A stretch of 17,021 nt of DNA from Streptosporangiaceae bacterium (GTDB lineage Bacteria; Actinomycetota; Actinomycetes; Streptosporangiales; Streptosporangiaceae), in assembly GCA_025934635.1 (NCBI GenBank), contig JAICWX010000190.1, positions 1 through 17,021 on the forward strand. Direction: 5' to 3'. Under the pieces are notes generated by a model that had not been told where the DNA came from, did not search any database, and was given only the letters and a program-made list of their open reading frames with translations. Below, piece by piece: positions 6,605-13,224 of the stretch (position 1 is its first letter; the number at the start of each line of letters is the position of its first letter). Position numbers and translations under genes: made by a program.

Positions 6605-7060
6605 TTGGCCTGTGGGTGAGGACCGTCCTGCGGCCGCGACCTGGGACGTGCCGGCTACGCCACCGCGTCGCGCTGCTCGCGCTGGGCCGGCGAGTCCGGT
6701 TCCTCTACCCAGATCGAGCACCTGGACGAGCTCATCGTCCCGCTCGTGACTGCCCGCGCCCCGGGACTGCTGGCCCTGCACGGCGTAGGTGACACAGCCT
6801 GCTGCTGACCGCCGCGGGGGATCATCCGCAGCGGCTGCGCAGCGAGGCCGCCTGGGCGCACCTGTACGGGTCGCGCCGATCCCGGCGTCCTCGGGCAAGG
6901 TCCGCCGGCACCGGCTCAACTGCCGCGGCAACCGGGAGGCTGATCATACCCTGCGGCGGATCGTGATCACCCGGATGAGCTCGCACCCGGCCACCCGGCA
7001 TACGTAGCCCGGCGCAGCAAGGAAGGCTTGACGGAGAAGGAGAGATCATCCGCTAGCCGG
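6605..7060 (+). mobile_element. IS110-family transposase relic (C-terminal half)
   Basis: Read across frames, the plus strand gives TQIEHLDELIVPLVTARAPG and LLALHGVG, then LLLTAAGDHPQRLRSEAAWA, then VAPIPASSGKVRRHRLNCRG, NREADHTLRRIVITRMSSHP, and SKEGLTEKE near 7018-7043. This is the Transposase_20 region of IS110 elements, including the conserved SGK...RRG(G)NR segment. At least two frame changes are needed (near 6800 and 6867). The N-terminal DEDD catalytic domain is absent. The relic is inert but shows the island has been a target of insertion. Confidence 0.75.
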
Positions 7061-7082
7061 GAACCTGGGTGGCCCCTTCGGG

Positions 7083-7997
7083 TCAGCTGCGGAGCTTTCC
7101 GGGTTGACGCGTTCGCACCTGCGGCTTACGCGGACTGAGGAACGGGGGGAGCCGGGATGTGTCCTGATCGGGACTGATGCTGTTTGCTGCCTGCGTGGGC
7201 TGGCCGGCAGCGCCGAGGTCGATGACCTGGCTGGTAGTCGTGATCACGGTGACGGGGTGGGTGCGGGCGTAGGCGGCGATGGCCAGGGTGAGCTTGGGTT
7301 CGGTGCCTGCCGGAGGCTGGTAGCTGCGGGCGAAGCGGATGAACCCGGGGGTCAGGCGGGCCCGGCCTTCCAGCAGGTGCAGGCTGCCGGCGCCATACCG
7401 TCGTTCCAGTGACCGGGCCGCAGGCACCGCGGGCTTCTCGGTGAGGTCGCGCACGAGGAGCTGGCCGTCTTGCTGGAGCGTGACGATAACCCCCCGGGTG
7501 GCGGCTAGTTCTGGCTGGTAGGGGCGGGTGAGTACGGCAGGCTGGCCGGGTGGTGCGGCGCGCAGCGCGGTCAGCGGGCTGCCGCCGGGGTAGAGGTTGT
7601 CGGCGAACGCGACGTACAGGTCGCCGCGTGCGGCGAGGTGGTCGGCGCCGTTCAGCACCGAGGTGAGGTCCGCGTACGGCCCGCGCTGGGTGATGAAGGC
7701 CGCCGGCTGCGCGACCGCGGAGGAGGACGGGGAGAGCCGGGCCGCGCGGGTGTAGCGGTCATGGCCGGGCTGGCTGAGCGCAGTGCTGGCCCACAGGGTG
7801 AACGCGCGGTAGTAGGGGTGGCAGACGACCACGACCTCGGCGGGGCCGGCCAGCGCGATTTCTTCCAGCAGGTGCACGATTGCGGGGCGCCCGCCGACGG
7901 GGTAGAACTCTTTCGGAATGTAGCGTGCCCAACCGGCGATCCTGGTGCCCAGCCCGCCCGCGCACACTACGACCTGGAGGGCGCGGTCCCGGGTCAT
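7083..7997 (-). CDS. Sugar-1-phosphate nucleotidyltransferase (GalU/RfbA type)
   Basis: The 304-aa protein has the nucleotidyltransferase signature at residues 13-32, beginning GGLGTRIAGWARYIPKEFYP. This is the GxGTR...PKE form typical of UTP-glucose-1-phosphate uridylyltransferases. QRGPYADLTSVLNGADHL (104-121) occupies the place of the nucleotide-recognition segment, FADNLYP (131-137) carries the metal-binding Asp, and TEKP (186-189) is conserved. The family joins a sugar-1-phosphate to NTP, releasing pyrophosphate. The exact sugar cannot be told. A 40-residue, proline/arginine-rich C-terminal tail is unusual. I chose ATG 7997; GTG 8012 is in frame and possible. It is divergent from the Nudix gene with 15-30 bp between starts. 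Confidence 0.85.
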   Translation of the reverse strand: MTRDRALQVVVCAGGLGTRIAGWARYIPKEFYPVGGRPAIVHLLEEIALAGPAEVVVVCHPYYRAFTLWASTALSQPGHDRYTRAARLSPSSSAVAQPAAFITQRGPYADLTSVLNGADHLAARGDLYVAFADNLYPGGSPLTALRAAPPGQPAVLTRPYQPELAATRGVIVTLQQDGQLLVRDLTEKPAVPAARSLERRYGAGSLHLLEGRARLTPGFIRFARSYQPPAGTEPKLTLAIAAYARTHPVTVITTTSQVIDLGAAGQPTQAANSISPDQDTSRLPPFLSPRKPQVRTRQPGKLRS

Positions 7998-8014
7998 GGC
8001 AGCCGCCGGCACGG

Positions 8015-8024
8015 TAGGTTAACC
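8015..8024. promoter_or_regulatory. Shared divergent promoter core, leaderless for the Nudix gene
   Basis: On the plus strand TAGGTT (8015-8020) is followed by six bases and GTG 8027, the leaderless spacing. The sequence overlaps the palindrome GGTTAACC (8017-8024), which on the minus strand reads TAACCT and could act as -10 for the nucleotidyltransferase gene. Confidence 0.45.
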
Positions 8025-8026
8025 GG

Positions 8027-8464
8027 GTGCATGTGCGCGTGACCGGCGTCGTCATCGAGGGCGGCCGCATCTTGCTGCTGAACCAGGACACTGGGGCCGG
8101 GCGGTCGTGGAGCCTGCCCGGCGGCAAGGTCGAGGACGGCGAGACCCTGGCCGGGGCCCTGGTGCGGGAGATGCGGGAGGAGACCGGCCTGGAGGTCGAG
8201 CCGGGGCGGCTGCTGTACGTGTGCGACCACCTGCCCGGTGACGGTACTCACGTGGTCCACCTCACTTTCGAGGCCCGCCGGGTCGGCGGGACCGCCGGGC
8301 AGGTGGCGGCAGGGCTGGATACGCGGCCGATCCGGGGGGTGGAGTTCGTCAGGCTCGACGGCCTGGCCTCGCTGGGGTTCGGCGCGCGGTTCGCCGAGCT
8401 AGCCATGGCGGGTTTCCCCGGGGCGGGCAGCTACATGGGCGCCAAGGCCAGCATCGGCTTGTGA
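8027..8464 (+). CDS. Nudix hydrolase
   Basis: The 145-aa protein has a perfect Nudix box (GX5EX7REUXEEXGU): G33, E39, and REMREETGL at 47-55. It is preceded by the usual [13 protein letters not shown] strand and WSLPGGK. The family hydrolyses nucleoside diphosphates linked to another group, using Mg2+ bound by the box glutamates. The substrate is unknown, but the divergent sugar nucleotidyltransferase suggests a nucleotide-sugar or its by-product (inference). Start GTG 8027 is supported by the leaderless -10 at 8015. GTG 8033 is the alternative. Its last 66 bases overlap the 3' end of the convergent sulfotransferase-FGE gene. Confidence 0.85.
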   Translation: MHVRVTGVVIEGGRILLLNQDTGAGRSWSLPGGKVEDGETLAGALVREMREETGLEVEPGRLLYVCDHLPGDGTHVVHLTFEARRVGGTAGQVAAGLDTRPIRGVEFVRLDGLASLGFGARFAELAMAGFPGAGSYMGAKASIGL

Positions 8465-10171
8465 CCTGCTGAGCGCCTGGATCAGCCGCCGGTCGGCCTC
8501 GGCCAGCGGGCGGGACCGGTCAGCCAGGCTGGTGATCCAGGCCGTCAGCCGTTCCGCCAGCGTGCCGGCGCTGACCGGCTGGCGGGTGCCGTCGCGGACC
8601 AGCCGGATGCCGACGCCCCGTGAGCTGCCTGCCAGGTGACGCCAGCGGGCCCGGTGGATCTCCTGCGGTGTGCCCGGGGTGTTCCACGCCGCGCCGTGCA
8701 GCCAGCGGGCGGCCGGCCCGCAGCACATGTCATCGTCACCGGGCCCGTCGCCGCACCATACTTGCAGGTTGCCGACCAGATGATGGATCTGGTCAGCGCC
8801 CAGGCCCGGCTCGACGGCAGGCAGCACATCCGAGGACCTGTACCCGGCGTTCAGCACCGGCCCCGCGGCTGGGCCCGTCAGCTTGGCCAGCTCGGCGCGG
8901 CTGGGCAGCCGCGCCCCTTCCCAGGCGGCGAAGGCGGCGGCGCCGATCCAGGTCACCCAGTAGACGGGGTGCATCTCGTAGCCTTCGCTGACCCGCCACC
9001 GCCCGCTGCCGTCATCGCGATGCAGCCGCCCTCCCCGTTCATGCGGCATCTCGCAGGCCAGCAGGGGCGCACCGGCGTGCGAGCCGGCCAGCCCGGCCTG
9101 CGCGAGGTTGCTGAGCATCGCGGCGAACTCGGCGTTGGTGACCAGGAGGTTCCGCCACCCCAACTCGCTGCGCCGGACGTACCGGGGGCTGACGCTCGTC
9201 CGCGGGCGCGGAGGCCGCGCCGGCCCGCGAGGTCCTGGCCGGGCGCTGGGTGCCAGCCGGTAATGCTGACTGCCGGCCAGCCACGCCGCCGCCTGCCCGG
9301 CTACGACGGCGGGCAGCACGCTGGCTGCTGTGGCCAGCCCGGCAGCCGTGGCCTCGGCCACGGCGCTGGCTTCTGCCCGGCTCACGCACGCGACGAGCTC
9401 ATTCTTGGCGGTGGCGGTGCTGTAGATGCCGTCACCAGGATCGGCGGGGCGCGGCCGGGCGGGGGATACGGCCGCGTGATCGCGTGCGTCTCTGAGCTGG
9501 CCTGCCAGTTCGGGTATCACGTATGCCAGTTCCGCCAGGGCCATCTCACGGGAGAGCACCGCGCCTTCGTAGGAAATGTGGACGGTGTCCCTGCTTTCCG
9601 TGGCGACGGTCAGGAGCGCCGCGTTGAGGACCTGCAGCCGGGTCAGGGCGACGATGCCAGGCGGGTCGTCGTCGGGTACCAGGGCCGCGTAGCGGCGTCC
9701 TGGCCCGGTCCGGGTCATGGTGATCATCTGCTGGTAGCGGGAGCGGTAGCCCCACCGGGTGAACAGGCCGCTGCGCTTGAACGAGGACGCGACGCCGAGC
9801 GGGCTGCGGGACAGTACCGCGACCGGGCTGTCGGGGAACAGCGCGAGCAGCGACGGCAGCGCGAAGAACAGGCTGGTTTCCTTCAGGCCCTGCCGGGCGA
9901 CGCCGTATTTGCTGGCGGCGAAGGTGACCAGCCAGTGTCGGCCGTACAACCCGAGCGCCGCGTCGGTGACCTCCGCGACAGGGACCGTCCGCGGATTCAG
10001 CGCGGACAGGGGATGGCAGGCGGCGATCTGCTGGCGGAACGGCTCGTTGTGCTGGTCCATGACCGGCCGCAGGGTGTCGGAGAGCCAGTTGGAGCCCACC
10101 CGCTCGCTCGTGCCGAGCATCAGCAACGGCGCCTGCAGCACCGTGCTGCGGGCACGAGCAGCTGACCGCAT
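8399..10171 (-). CDS. Sulfotransferase-like / FGE-sulfatase (SUMF1) domain fusion protein
   Basis: This 590-aa protein (numbered from ATG 10171) has two parts. Residues about 15-235 resemble a sulfotransferase: [15 protein letters not shown] (18-32) fits the PAPS 5'-phosphosulfate loop, KETSLFF follows at about 97, and [20 protein letters not shown] (117-136) fits the 3'-phosphate-binding segment. Residues about 337-527 resemble the FGE/SUMF1 fold: [36 protein letters not shown] followed by [23 protein letters not shown], then [19 protein letters not shown] and [12 protein letters not shown]. The catalytic cysteine pair of true FGE is not apparent in the WN...RARWRH region, and no EgtB-type DinB domain is present, so the FGE part may bind or use another chemistry. 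AGGGAG (10175-10180) lies three bases before ATG 10171. ATG 10195 is the other in-frame start and touches the att-like repeat. Confidence 0.8.
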   Translation of the reverse strand: MRSAARARSTVLQAPLLMLGTSERVGSNWLSDTLRPVMDQHNEPFRQQIAACHPLSALNPRTVPVAEVTDAALGLYGRHWLVTFAASKYGVARQGLKETSLFFALPSLLALFPDSPVAVLSRSPLGVASSFKRSGLFTRWGYRSRYQQMITMTRTGPGRRYAALVPDDDPPGIVALTRLQVLNAALLTVATESRDTVHISYEGAVLSREMALAELAYVIPELAGQLRDARDHAAVSPARPRPADPGDGIYSTATAKNELVACVSRAEASAVAEATAAGLATAASVLPAVVAGQAAAWLAGSQHYRLAPSARPGPRGPARPPRPRTSVSPRYVRRSELGWRNLLVTNAEFAAMLSNLAQAGLAGSHAGAPLLACEMPHERGGRLHRDDGSGRWRVSEGYEMHPVYWVTWIGAAAFAAWEGARLPSRAELAKLTGPAAGPVLNAGYRSSDVLPAVEPGLGADQIHHLVGNLQVWCGDGPGDDDMCCGPAARWLHGAAWNTPGTPQEIHRARWRHLAGSSRGVGIRLVRDGTRQPVSAGTLAERLTAWITSLADRSRPLAEADRRLIQALSRSQADAGLGAHVAARPGETRHG

Positions 10172-10194
10172 CAGCTCCCTGCGTGCTGCGACCA

Positions 10195-10223
10195 TCCGGG
10201 GTTCAAATCCCCGATCCTCCGCT
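10195..10223 (+). repeat. att-like direct repeat, right copy (tRNA-Ser 3' end)
   Basis: Identical over 29 bases to 5816-5844: T arm, acceptor strand ATCCTCC, discriminator G and CT. Here only the tRNA 3' end is present, without variable arm or anticodon. It separates the decayed/cargo region on the left from the compact gene series on the right. Confidence 0.7.
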
Positions 10224-10237
10224 TCACTCAGGGAAGA

Positions 10238-10263
10238 CGCGGCGGCGGTCCGCCGTCGCCGCG
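10238..10263 (-). terminator. GC-rich 11-bp hairpin with UCCG-type loop
   Basis: The 26 bases fold on themselves: CGCGGCG pairs with CGCCGCG, and the stem continues through one G-T pair and three further pairs to a TCCG loop. It lies 27 bp after the methyltransferase stop (minus strand) and before the island cargo gene on the same strand, so it probably isolates the two transcription units. Confidence 0.55.
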
Positions 10264-10289
10264 AAACCCGCCCTGCTTGCCTGGGCCGT

Positions 10290-11036
10290 TTAGCCTGCGT
10301 GCAGGACGAAGAACAGGAAGCCCGGGCTGGTGGTGATCATCCGGAACTCCTCGGGGAACAGCTCGCGGGCTTTCGGCACGGGGGGCGGCTCGCTGAGGGC
10401 GCAGATCCGGAAGCCGGCCGTGGTGAAGGCGTCGGTCATCGCGTGCAGCGGCCGTTCCCAGAAGCTCATCAGGGCGTTCTGGCCGCCCATGGTCCATTCC
10501 TCGGTCCAGTTATAGGTCGCGAAATAGTCGGTCTTGCGGCCGGCCAGGCCTGGGTGGTGGGTGTCAAAGGGATGGTTCACGGACAGGATCAGCCGGCCTC
10601 CGGGCTTCAGCACGCGCCGCAGCTCGACTAGGGGCGGTCCCCAGTCCTCCAGGTAATGCAGGACCAGCGACGCGACGACATCGTCGAACGCGTCAGCGTC
10701 GAACGGCAGCGGGCGGCCCAGGTCGGCTACCTGCAGGTCCGCCTCGTCACCGAGCCGCCGTCGGGCCAGTTCCAGCATCGCGGTGCTGCTGTCGAAGCCG
10801 GTCACGATGGCACCCCGGTCGCGCAGCGCCGCGAACAGGGGGCCCGAGCCGCAGCCCGCGTCGAGGATTCGCCGGCCGGCCACGTCCCCGGCGAGCGCCA
10901 GCATCGCGGGCCGCTCGTAGTAGGCGTTCCAGAGGCTGGACTCGTTCTCGGCCGTGTACGCCCCGGCGAAGCTGTCATAGTCGTTGACCCTCGGCGGATC
11001 CGTCGGCCGGGCACGGCTTTCCGGGGGGGCAGGCAT
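10290..11036 (-). CDS. Class I SAM-dependent methyltransferase
   Basis: The 248-aa protein has the Rossmann-like methyltransferase core: motif I ILDAGCGSGPL (57-67), acidic ribose-binding residue in GFDSSTAM (D82), VADLGRPLPFDADAFDDVVA (103-122) and LHYLEDW followed by LKPGGRLILSVNHP. It transfers a methyl group from S-adenosylmethionine. The C-terminal part (W171 onward, TEEWTMGGQNALMSFWERPL) resembles small-molecule methyltransferases of the UbiE/Methyltransf_11 group. The substrate cannot be inferred. It is a single gene, apparently outside the island, and its start ATG 11036 follows a proline-rich leader of about 15 residues that may be dispensable. Confidence 0.85.
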   Translation of the reverse strand: MPAPPESRARPTDPPRVNDYDSFAGAYTAENESSLWNAYYERPAMLALAGDVAGRRILDAGCGSGPLFAALRDRGAIVTGFDSSTAMLELARRRLGDEADLQVADLGRPLPFDADAFDDVVASLVLHYLEDWGPPLVELRRVLKPGGRLILSVNHPFDTHHPGLAGRKTDYFATYNWTEEWTMGGQNALMSFWERPLHAMTDAFTTAGFRICALSEPPPVPKARELFPEEFRMITTSPGFLFFVLHAG

Positions 11037-11097
11037 GCAGTCCAGCCTGGCATATCCGGCTGGTCCGCGTTTCCCGTAAGCGCGTACAGCGCCGCAC

Positions 11098-11550
11098 TCA
11101 GAGCGGCAAGGGGCGGGCCTCGACGACGCTCTTCATGACCAGGGTGGAGCTCACCCGCAGGACGCCGGGGAGAGCCGCGAGCCGCTCGTCGTACAGCTGC
11201 CGGTAGGCAGGCAGGTCGCGGGCGATGACGCGCAGGAGGTAGTCCGGGTCGCCGAACAGGCGCTGCGCCTGGAGCACGTGCGGGATGCCGGCGACCTGCT
11301 CCTCGAAGGCGGCGACGGTCTGGCGGTCCCCGTAGCGCATGGTCACGAAGACCAGCGCCTCGAAGGTCAGGCCGAGGACGCTGGCGTCGAGCTGGGCGTG
11401 GTAGCCGGCAATCGCTCCCGAGCGTTCCAGGGCGCGCAGGCGGCGGTGGCAGGGCGAGACGCTGAGGCGGACCCGCTCGGCCAGTTCGGTAAGGGTCAGA
11501 CGGCCGTCACCCTGGAGCTCGGCAAGTATCTTCCGGTCCACGTCATCCAT
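11098..11550 (-). CDS. Lrp/AsnC family transcriptional regulator
   Basis: The 150-aa protein has the family's usual length. An N-terminal helix-turn-helix covers residues about 2-50 (DRKILAELQGDGRLTLTELA, then RVRLSVSPCHRRLRALERSG), and a C-terminal RAM effector domain covers 65-140 with the GDPDYLLRV motif at 100-108. I start it at ATG 11550, where DDVDRKIL begins; the frame extends further upstream without family character. Family members sense amino acids and bind DNA as dimers or octamers. It is divergent from a LysE-type exporter, and an imperfect inverted repeat lies between them, so it most likely controls that exporter in response to an amino acid, as ArgP/LysG or Lrp-type pairs do. 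Confidence 0.9.
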   Translation of the reverse strand: MDDVDRKILAELQGDGRLTLTELAERVRLSVSPCHRRLRALERSGAIAGYHAQLDASVLGLTFEALVFVTMRYGDRQTVAAFEEQVAGIPHVLQAQRLFGDPDYLLRVIARDLPAYRQLYDERLAALPGVLRVSSTLVMKSVVEARPLPL

Positions 11551-11557
11551 GGAGAAG

Positions 11558-11591
11558 ATCTTTCCACTAATGGCCGAGACTGGGAAAAGAT
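11558..11591. promoter_or_regulatory. Probable AsnC operator
   Basis: ATCTTTCC (11558-11565) and GGAAAAGAT (11583-11591) form an imperfect inverted repeat, with one extra A in the right arm, in the 126-bp AsnC-LysE intergenic region. Location just upstream of the AsnC start suggests autoregulation plus exporter control. Confidence 0.45.
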
Positions 11592-11676
11592 GGAAGCACA
11601 TTCCGGGCAAGTCGACCTAAGCTTCCCTTCCGGCGGCCGGGTACGAGGCCCGGCCGGGCTGAGGAAGGGAGACGGC

Positions 11677-12291
11677 ATGGCGGGCGCCCTCGCCGCGTTC
11701 TGGGCGGTGTCCTTTCTGCTGGTACTGGTCCCCGGAGCGGACTGGGCCTACGCGATCGCAGCCGGGCTGCGCGACCAGTCGGTCCTGCCCGCCGTGGCGG
11801 GCCTGCTGGCCGGCTATGCGGCCCTGACAGCGGTGGTCGCCGCCGGAGCGGCCGCCGTGCTGGCCCGCTCCCCCCTGGCGCTGACCGTGCTCACCGCGCT
11901 CGGCGCGGTGTACCTGCTCTGGCTCGGGATAACCACGGCGATCCGCCCGCCGGCACTGGCCGCCGCAGCGGATCACGTCAGCCGGCCCTGGACGCGCCGG
12001 ATGGCCAAGGGAGCGGGTGTCAGTGGCCTGAACCCCAAGGCCCTGCTGCTGTTCCTGGCTCTCCTGCCGCAGTTCATCACCCGCGGCGGTGCGTGGCCGT
12101 TCGCCGCCCAGATCGCGCTCCTGGGCCTGGTCCACACGGCTAACTGCGCCGTCGTCTACATCGGCGTGGGCACTACCGCCCGGCGGGTCCTGCGGACGCG
12201 GCCTGCCGCCGTCACGGCCGTGACCCGGTGCTCGGGAGCCGCGATGATCGCCATCGGCGCCCTCCTGCTCATCGAGCGCCTGCTCGCCTAA
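11677..12291 (+). CDS. LysE/RhtB family amino-acid exporter
   Basis: The 204-aa integral membrane protein has about six hydrophobic segments. The start contains FWAVSFLLVLVPGADWAYAI, with the PG(A/P)D(W/M)-type signature of the LysE/RhtB superfamily near residues 19-23. GAVYLLWLGITTAI follows the third segment, and KGAGVSGLNPKALLLFLALL carries the conserved LNPK motif. The superfamily expels amino acids such as lysine, arginine, threonine or homoserine by proton-coupled antiport. The start ATG 11677 has a strong AGGAAGGGAG region upstream. It is divergent from the AsnC regulator, which supports amino-acid-responsive export. Confidence 0.9.
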   Translation: MAGALAAFWAVSFLLVLVPGADWAYAIAAGLRDQSVLPAVAGLLAGYAALTAVVAAGAAAVLARSPLALTVLTALGAVYLLWLGITTAIRPPALAAAADHVSRPWTRRMAKGAGVSGLNPKALLLFLALLPQFITRGGAWPFAAQIALLGLVHTANCAVVYIGVGTTARRVLRTRPAAVTAVTRCSGAAMIAIGALLLIERLLA

Positions 12292-12320
12292 TCCGCCGCC
12301 TGCTGGCTCGCGGGCGCCGA

Positions 12321-12326
12321 TAGCCT
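12321..12326 (+). promoter_or_regulatory. Leaderless -10 element of the SpoU methyltransferase gene
   Basis: TAGCCT (TANNNT) is followed by exactly six bases and ATG 12333, with no separate Shine-Dalgarno requirement. Confidence 0.5.
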
Positions 12327-12332
12327 GGCGGG

Positions 12333-13148
12333 ATGGATGAGGTGGTGACCAGCGCCGCGAATCCGGTGGTGAAGCGGATGCGGATGCTCGCCAACCGCAA
12401 GTTCCGCCAGCGCGAGGGCCTGTCGCTGGCCGAGGGCATCCAGCCGGTGTGGCAGGCAGTGGAGGCGGGCGCGCCCATCGAGACGCTCATCTACGCGCCC
12501 GACCTGCTCCGCTACCGGCCGGCGGTCGAGATGGTGCTGGACGCCGAACGCCGCGGGATCCGGGTGGTGCGGCTGAGCGGTGACCTGTTCCAGCGCCTGT
12601 CCGATCGTGACGGCGCGGCCGGGCTGGCCGCGATCGTCGGCCAGCGGCTGACCTCGCTCCAGGACCTGGCCGCCGGGCCCGGGTCGGTGTTCGTCGCGCT
12701 GCACGAGGTCGCGAGCCCGGGGAACCTCGGCACCATCATCAGGACGGCCGACGCAGCCGGGGCCCGCGCGGTCATCCTCGTCGGCGCCACGGCCGACCCG
12801 TACGATCCGGCCGCGATCAAGGCGAGCATGGGGGCGATCTTCGCCTTGCCCGCGGTCCGGGCGGCGGGCAGCGACGAGTTCTTCGCCTGGGCGGCCGAGC
12901 GCGACCTGGCCGTCGTCACCACGTCGGCGCGAGCCGAGCAGAGCGTGTGGGAGGCGCGGTACCCGGACCCGCTGGTGGTGATGATGGGCGGTGAAGGCCC
13001 GGGACTGGCCGACGCCGACCTGCGGCGCGGCCGCCTCCAGGTCAGCATCCCGATGACCGGCACCGCCGAGTCCCTCAACCTGGCCGTGGCCACCGGTGTC
13101 GTCCTGTTCGAGGTGGTACGGCAGCGGCGCGAGCAGCCTCGCGATTGA
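12333..13148 (+). CDS. TrmH/SpoU family RNA 2'-O-ribose methyltransferase
   Basis: The 271-aa protein has an N-terminal substrate-binding domain (residues about 1-105, with NPVVKRMRMLANRKFRQREG and LAEGIQPVWQAV) and a SpoU knot domain. Motif 1 is NLGTIIRTADAAGA (131-144), motif 2 MGGEGPGL (218-225), and motif 3 IPMTGTAESLNLAVA (239-253). The family methylates ribose 2'-OH of rRNA or tRNA using SAM bound in the trefoil knot. Length and N-terminal form are those of actinobacterial 23S rRNA-type enzymes, including relatives of the thiostrepton-resistance methyltransferase; which RNA site is modified is not evident. It stands alone, 41 bp after the LysE gene. Confidence 0.9.
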   Translation: MDEVVTSAANPVVKRMRMLANRKFRQREGLSLAEGIQPVWQAVEAGAPIETLIYAPDLLRYRPAVEMVLDAERRGIRVVRLSGDLFQRLSDRDGAAGLAAIVGQRLTSLQDLAAGPGSVFVALHEVASPGNLGTIIRTADAAGARAVILVGATADPYDPAAIKASMGAIFALPAVRAAGSDEFFAWAAERDLAVVTTSARAEQSVWEARYPDPLVVMMGGEGPGLADADLRRGRLQVSIPMTGTAESLNLAVATGVVLFEVVRQRREQPRD

Positions 13149-13161
13149 GGCCGGGACTATA

Positions 13162-13191
13162 TTGCTCGTTGCTAGTGCATTTCCCTAGACT
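13162..13191 (+). promoter_or_regulatory. Sigma-70-type promoter of the ROK gene
   Basis: TTGCTC (13162-13167), an 18-bp spacer and TAGACT (13186-13191) lie 33 bp upstream of ATG 13225. A good ribosome binding site, AGGAGG, lies at 13216-13221. A short CTGAG/CTCAG repeat (13190-13204) begins at the -10. Confidence 0.5.
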
Positions 13192-13224
13192 GAGCGTGCC
13201 TCAGCGGCCGGACTAGGAGGATGC

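Noticed and set aside
8636..10165. A 509-codon plus-strand open frame
   Set aside because: It is antisense to the sulfotransferase-FGE gene and has no recognisable motif; long antisense frames are expected in such GC-rich DNA.
8399..10171. A diversity-generating retroelement target
   Set aside because: FGE-fold domains can be retroelement targets, but no reverse transcriptase, template repeat or variable repeat was found nearby.
10195..10223. A complete tRNA gene at the right repeat
   Set aside because: Only the T arm and 3' acceptor strand are present; no anticodon, D arm or 5' acceptor lies upstream.
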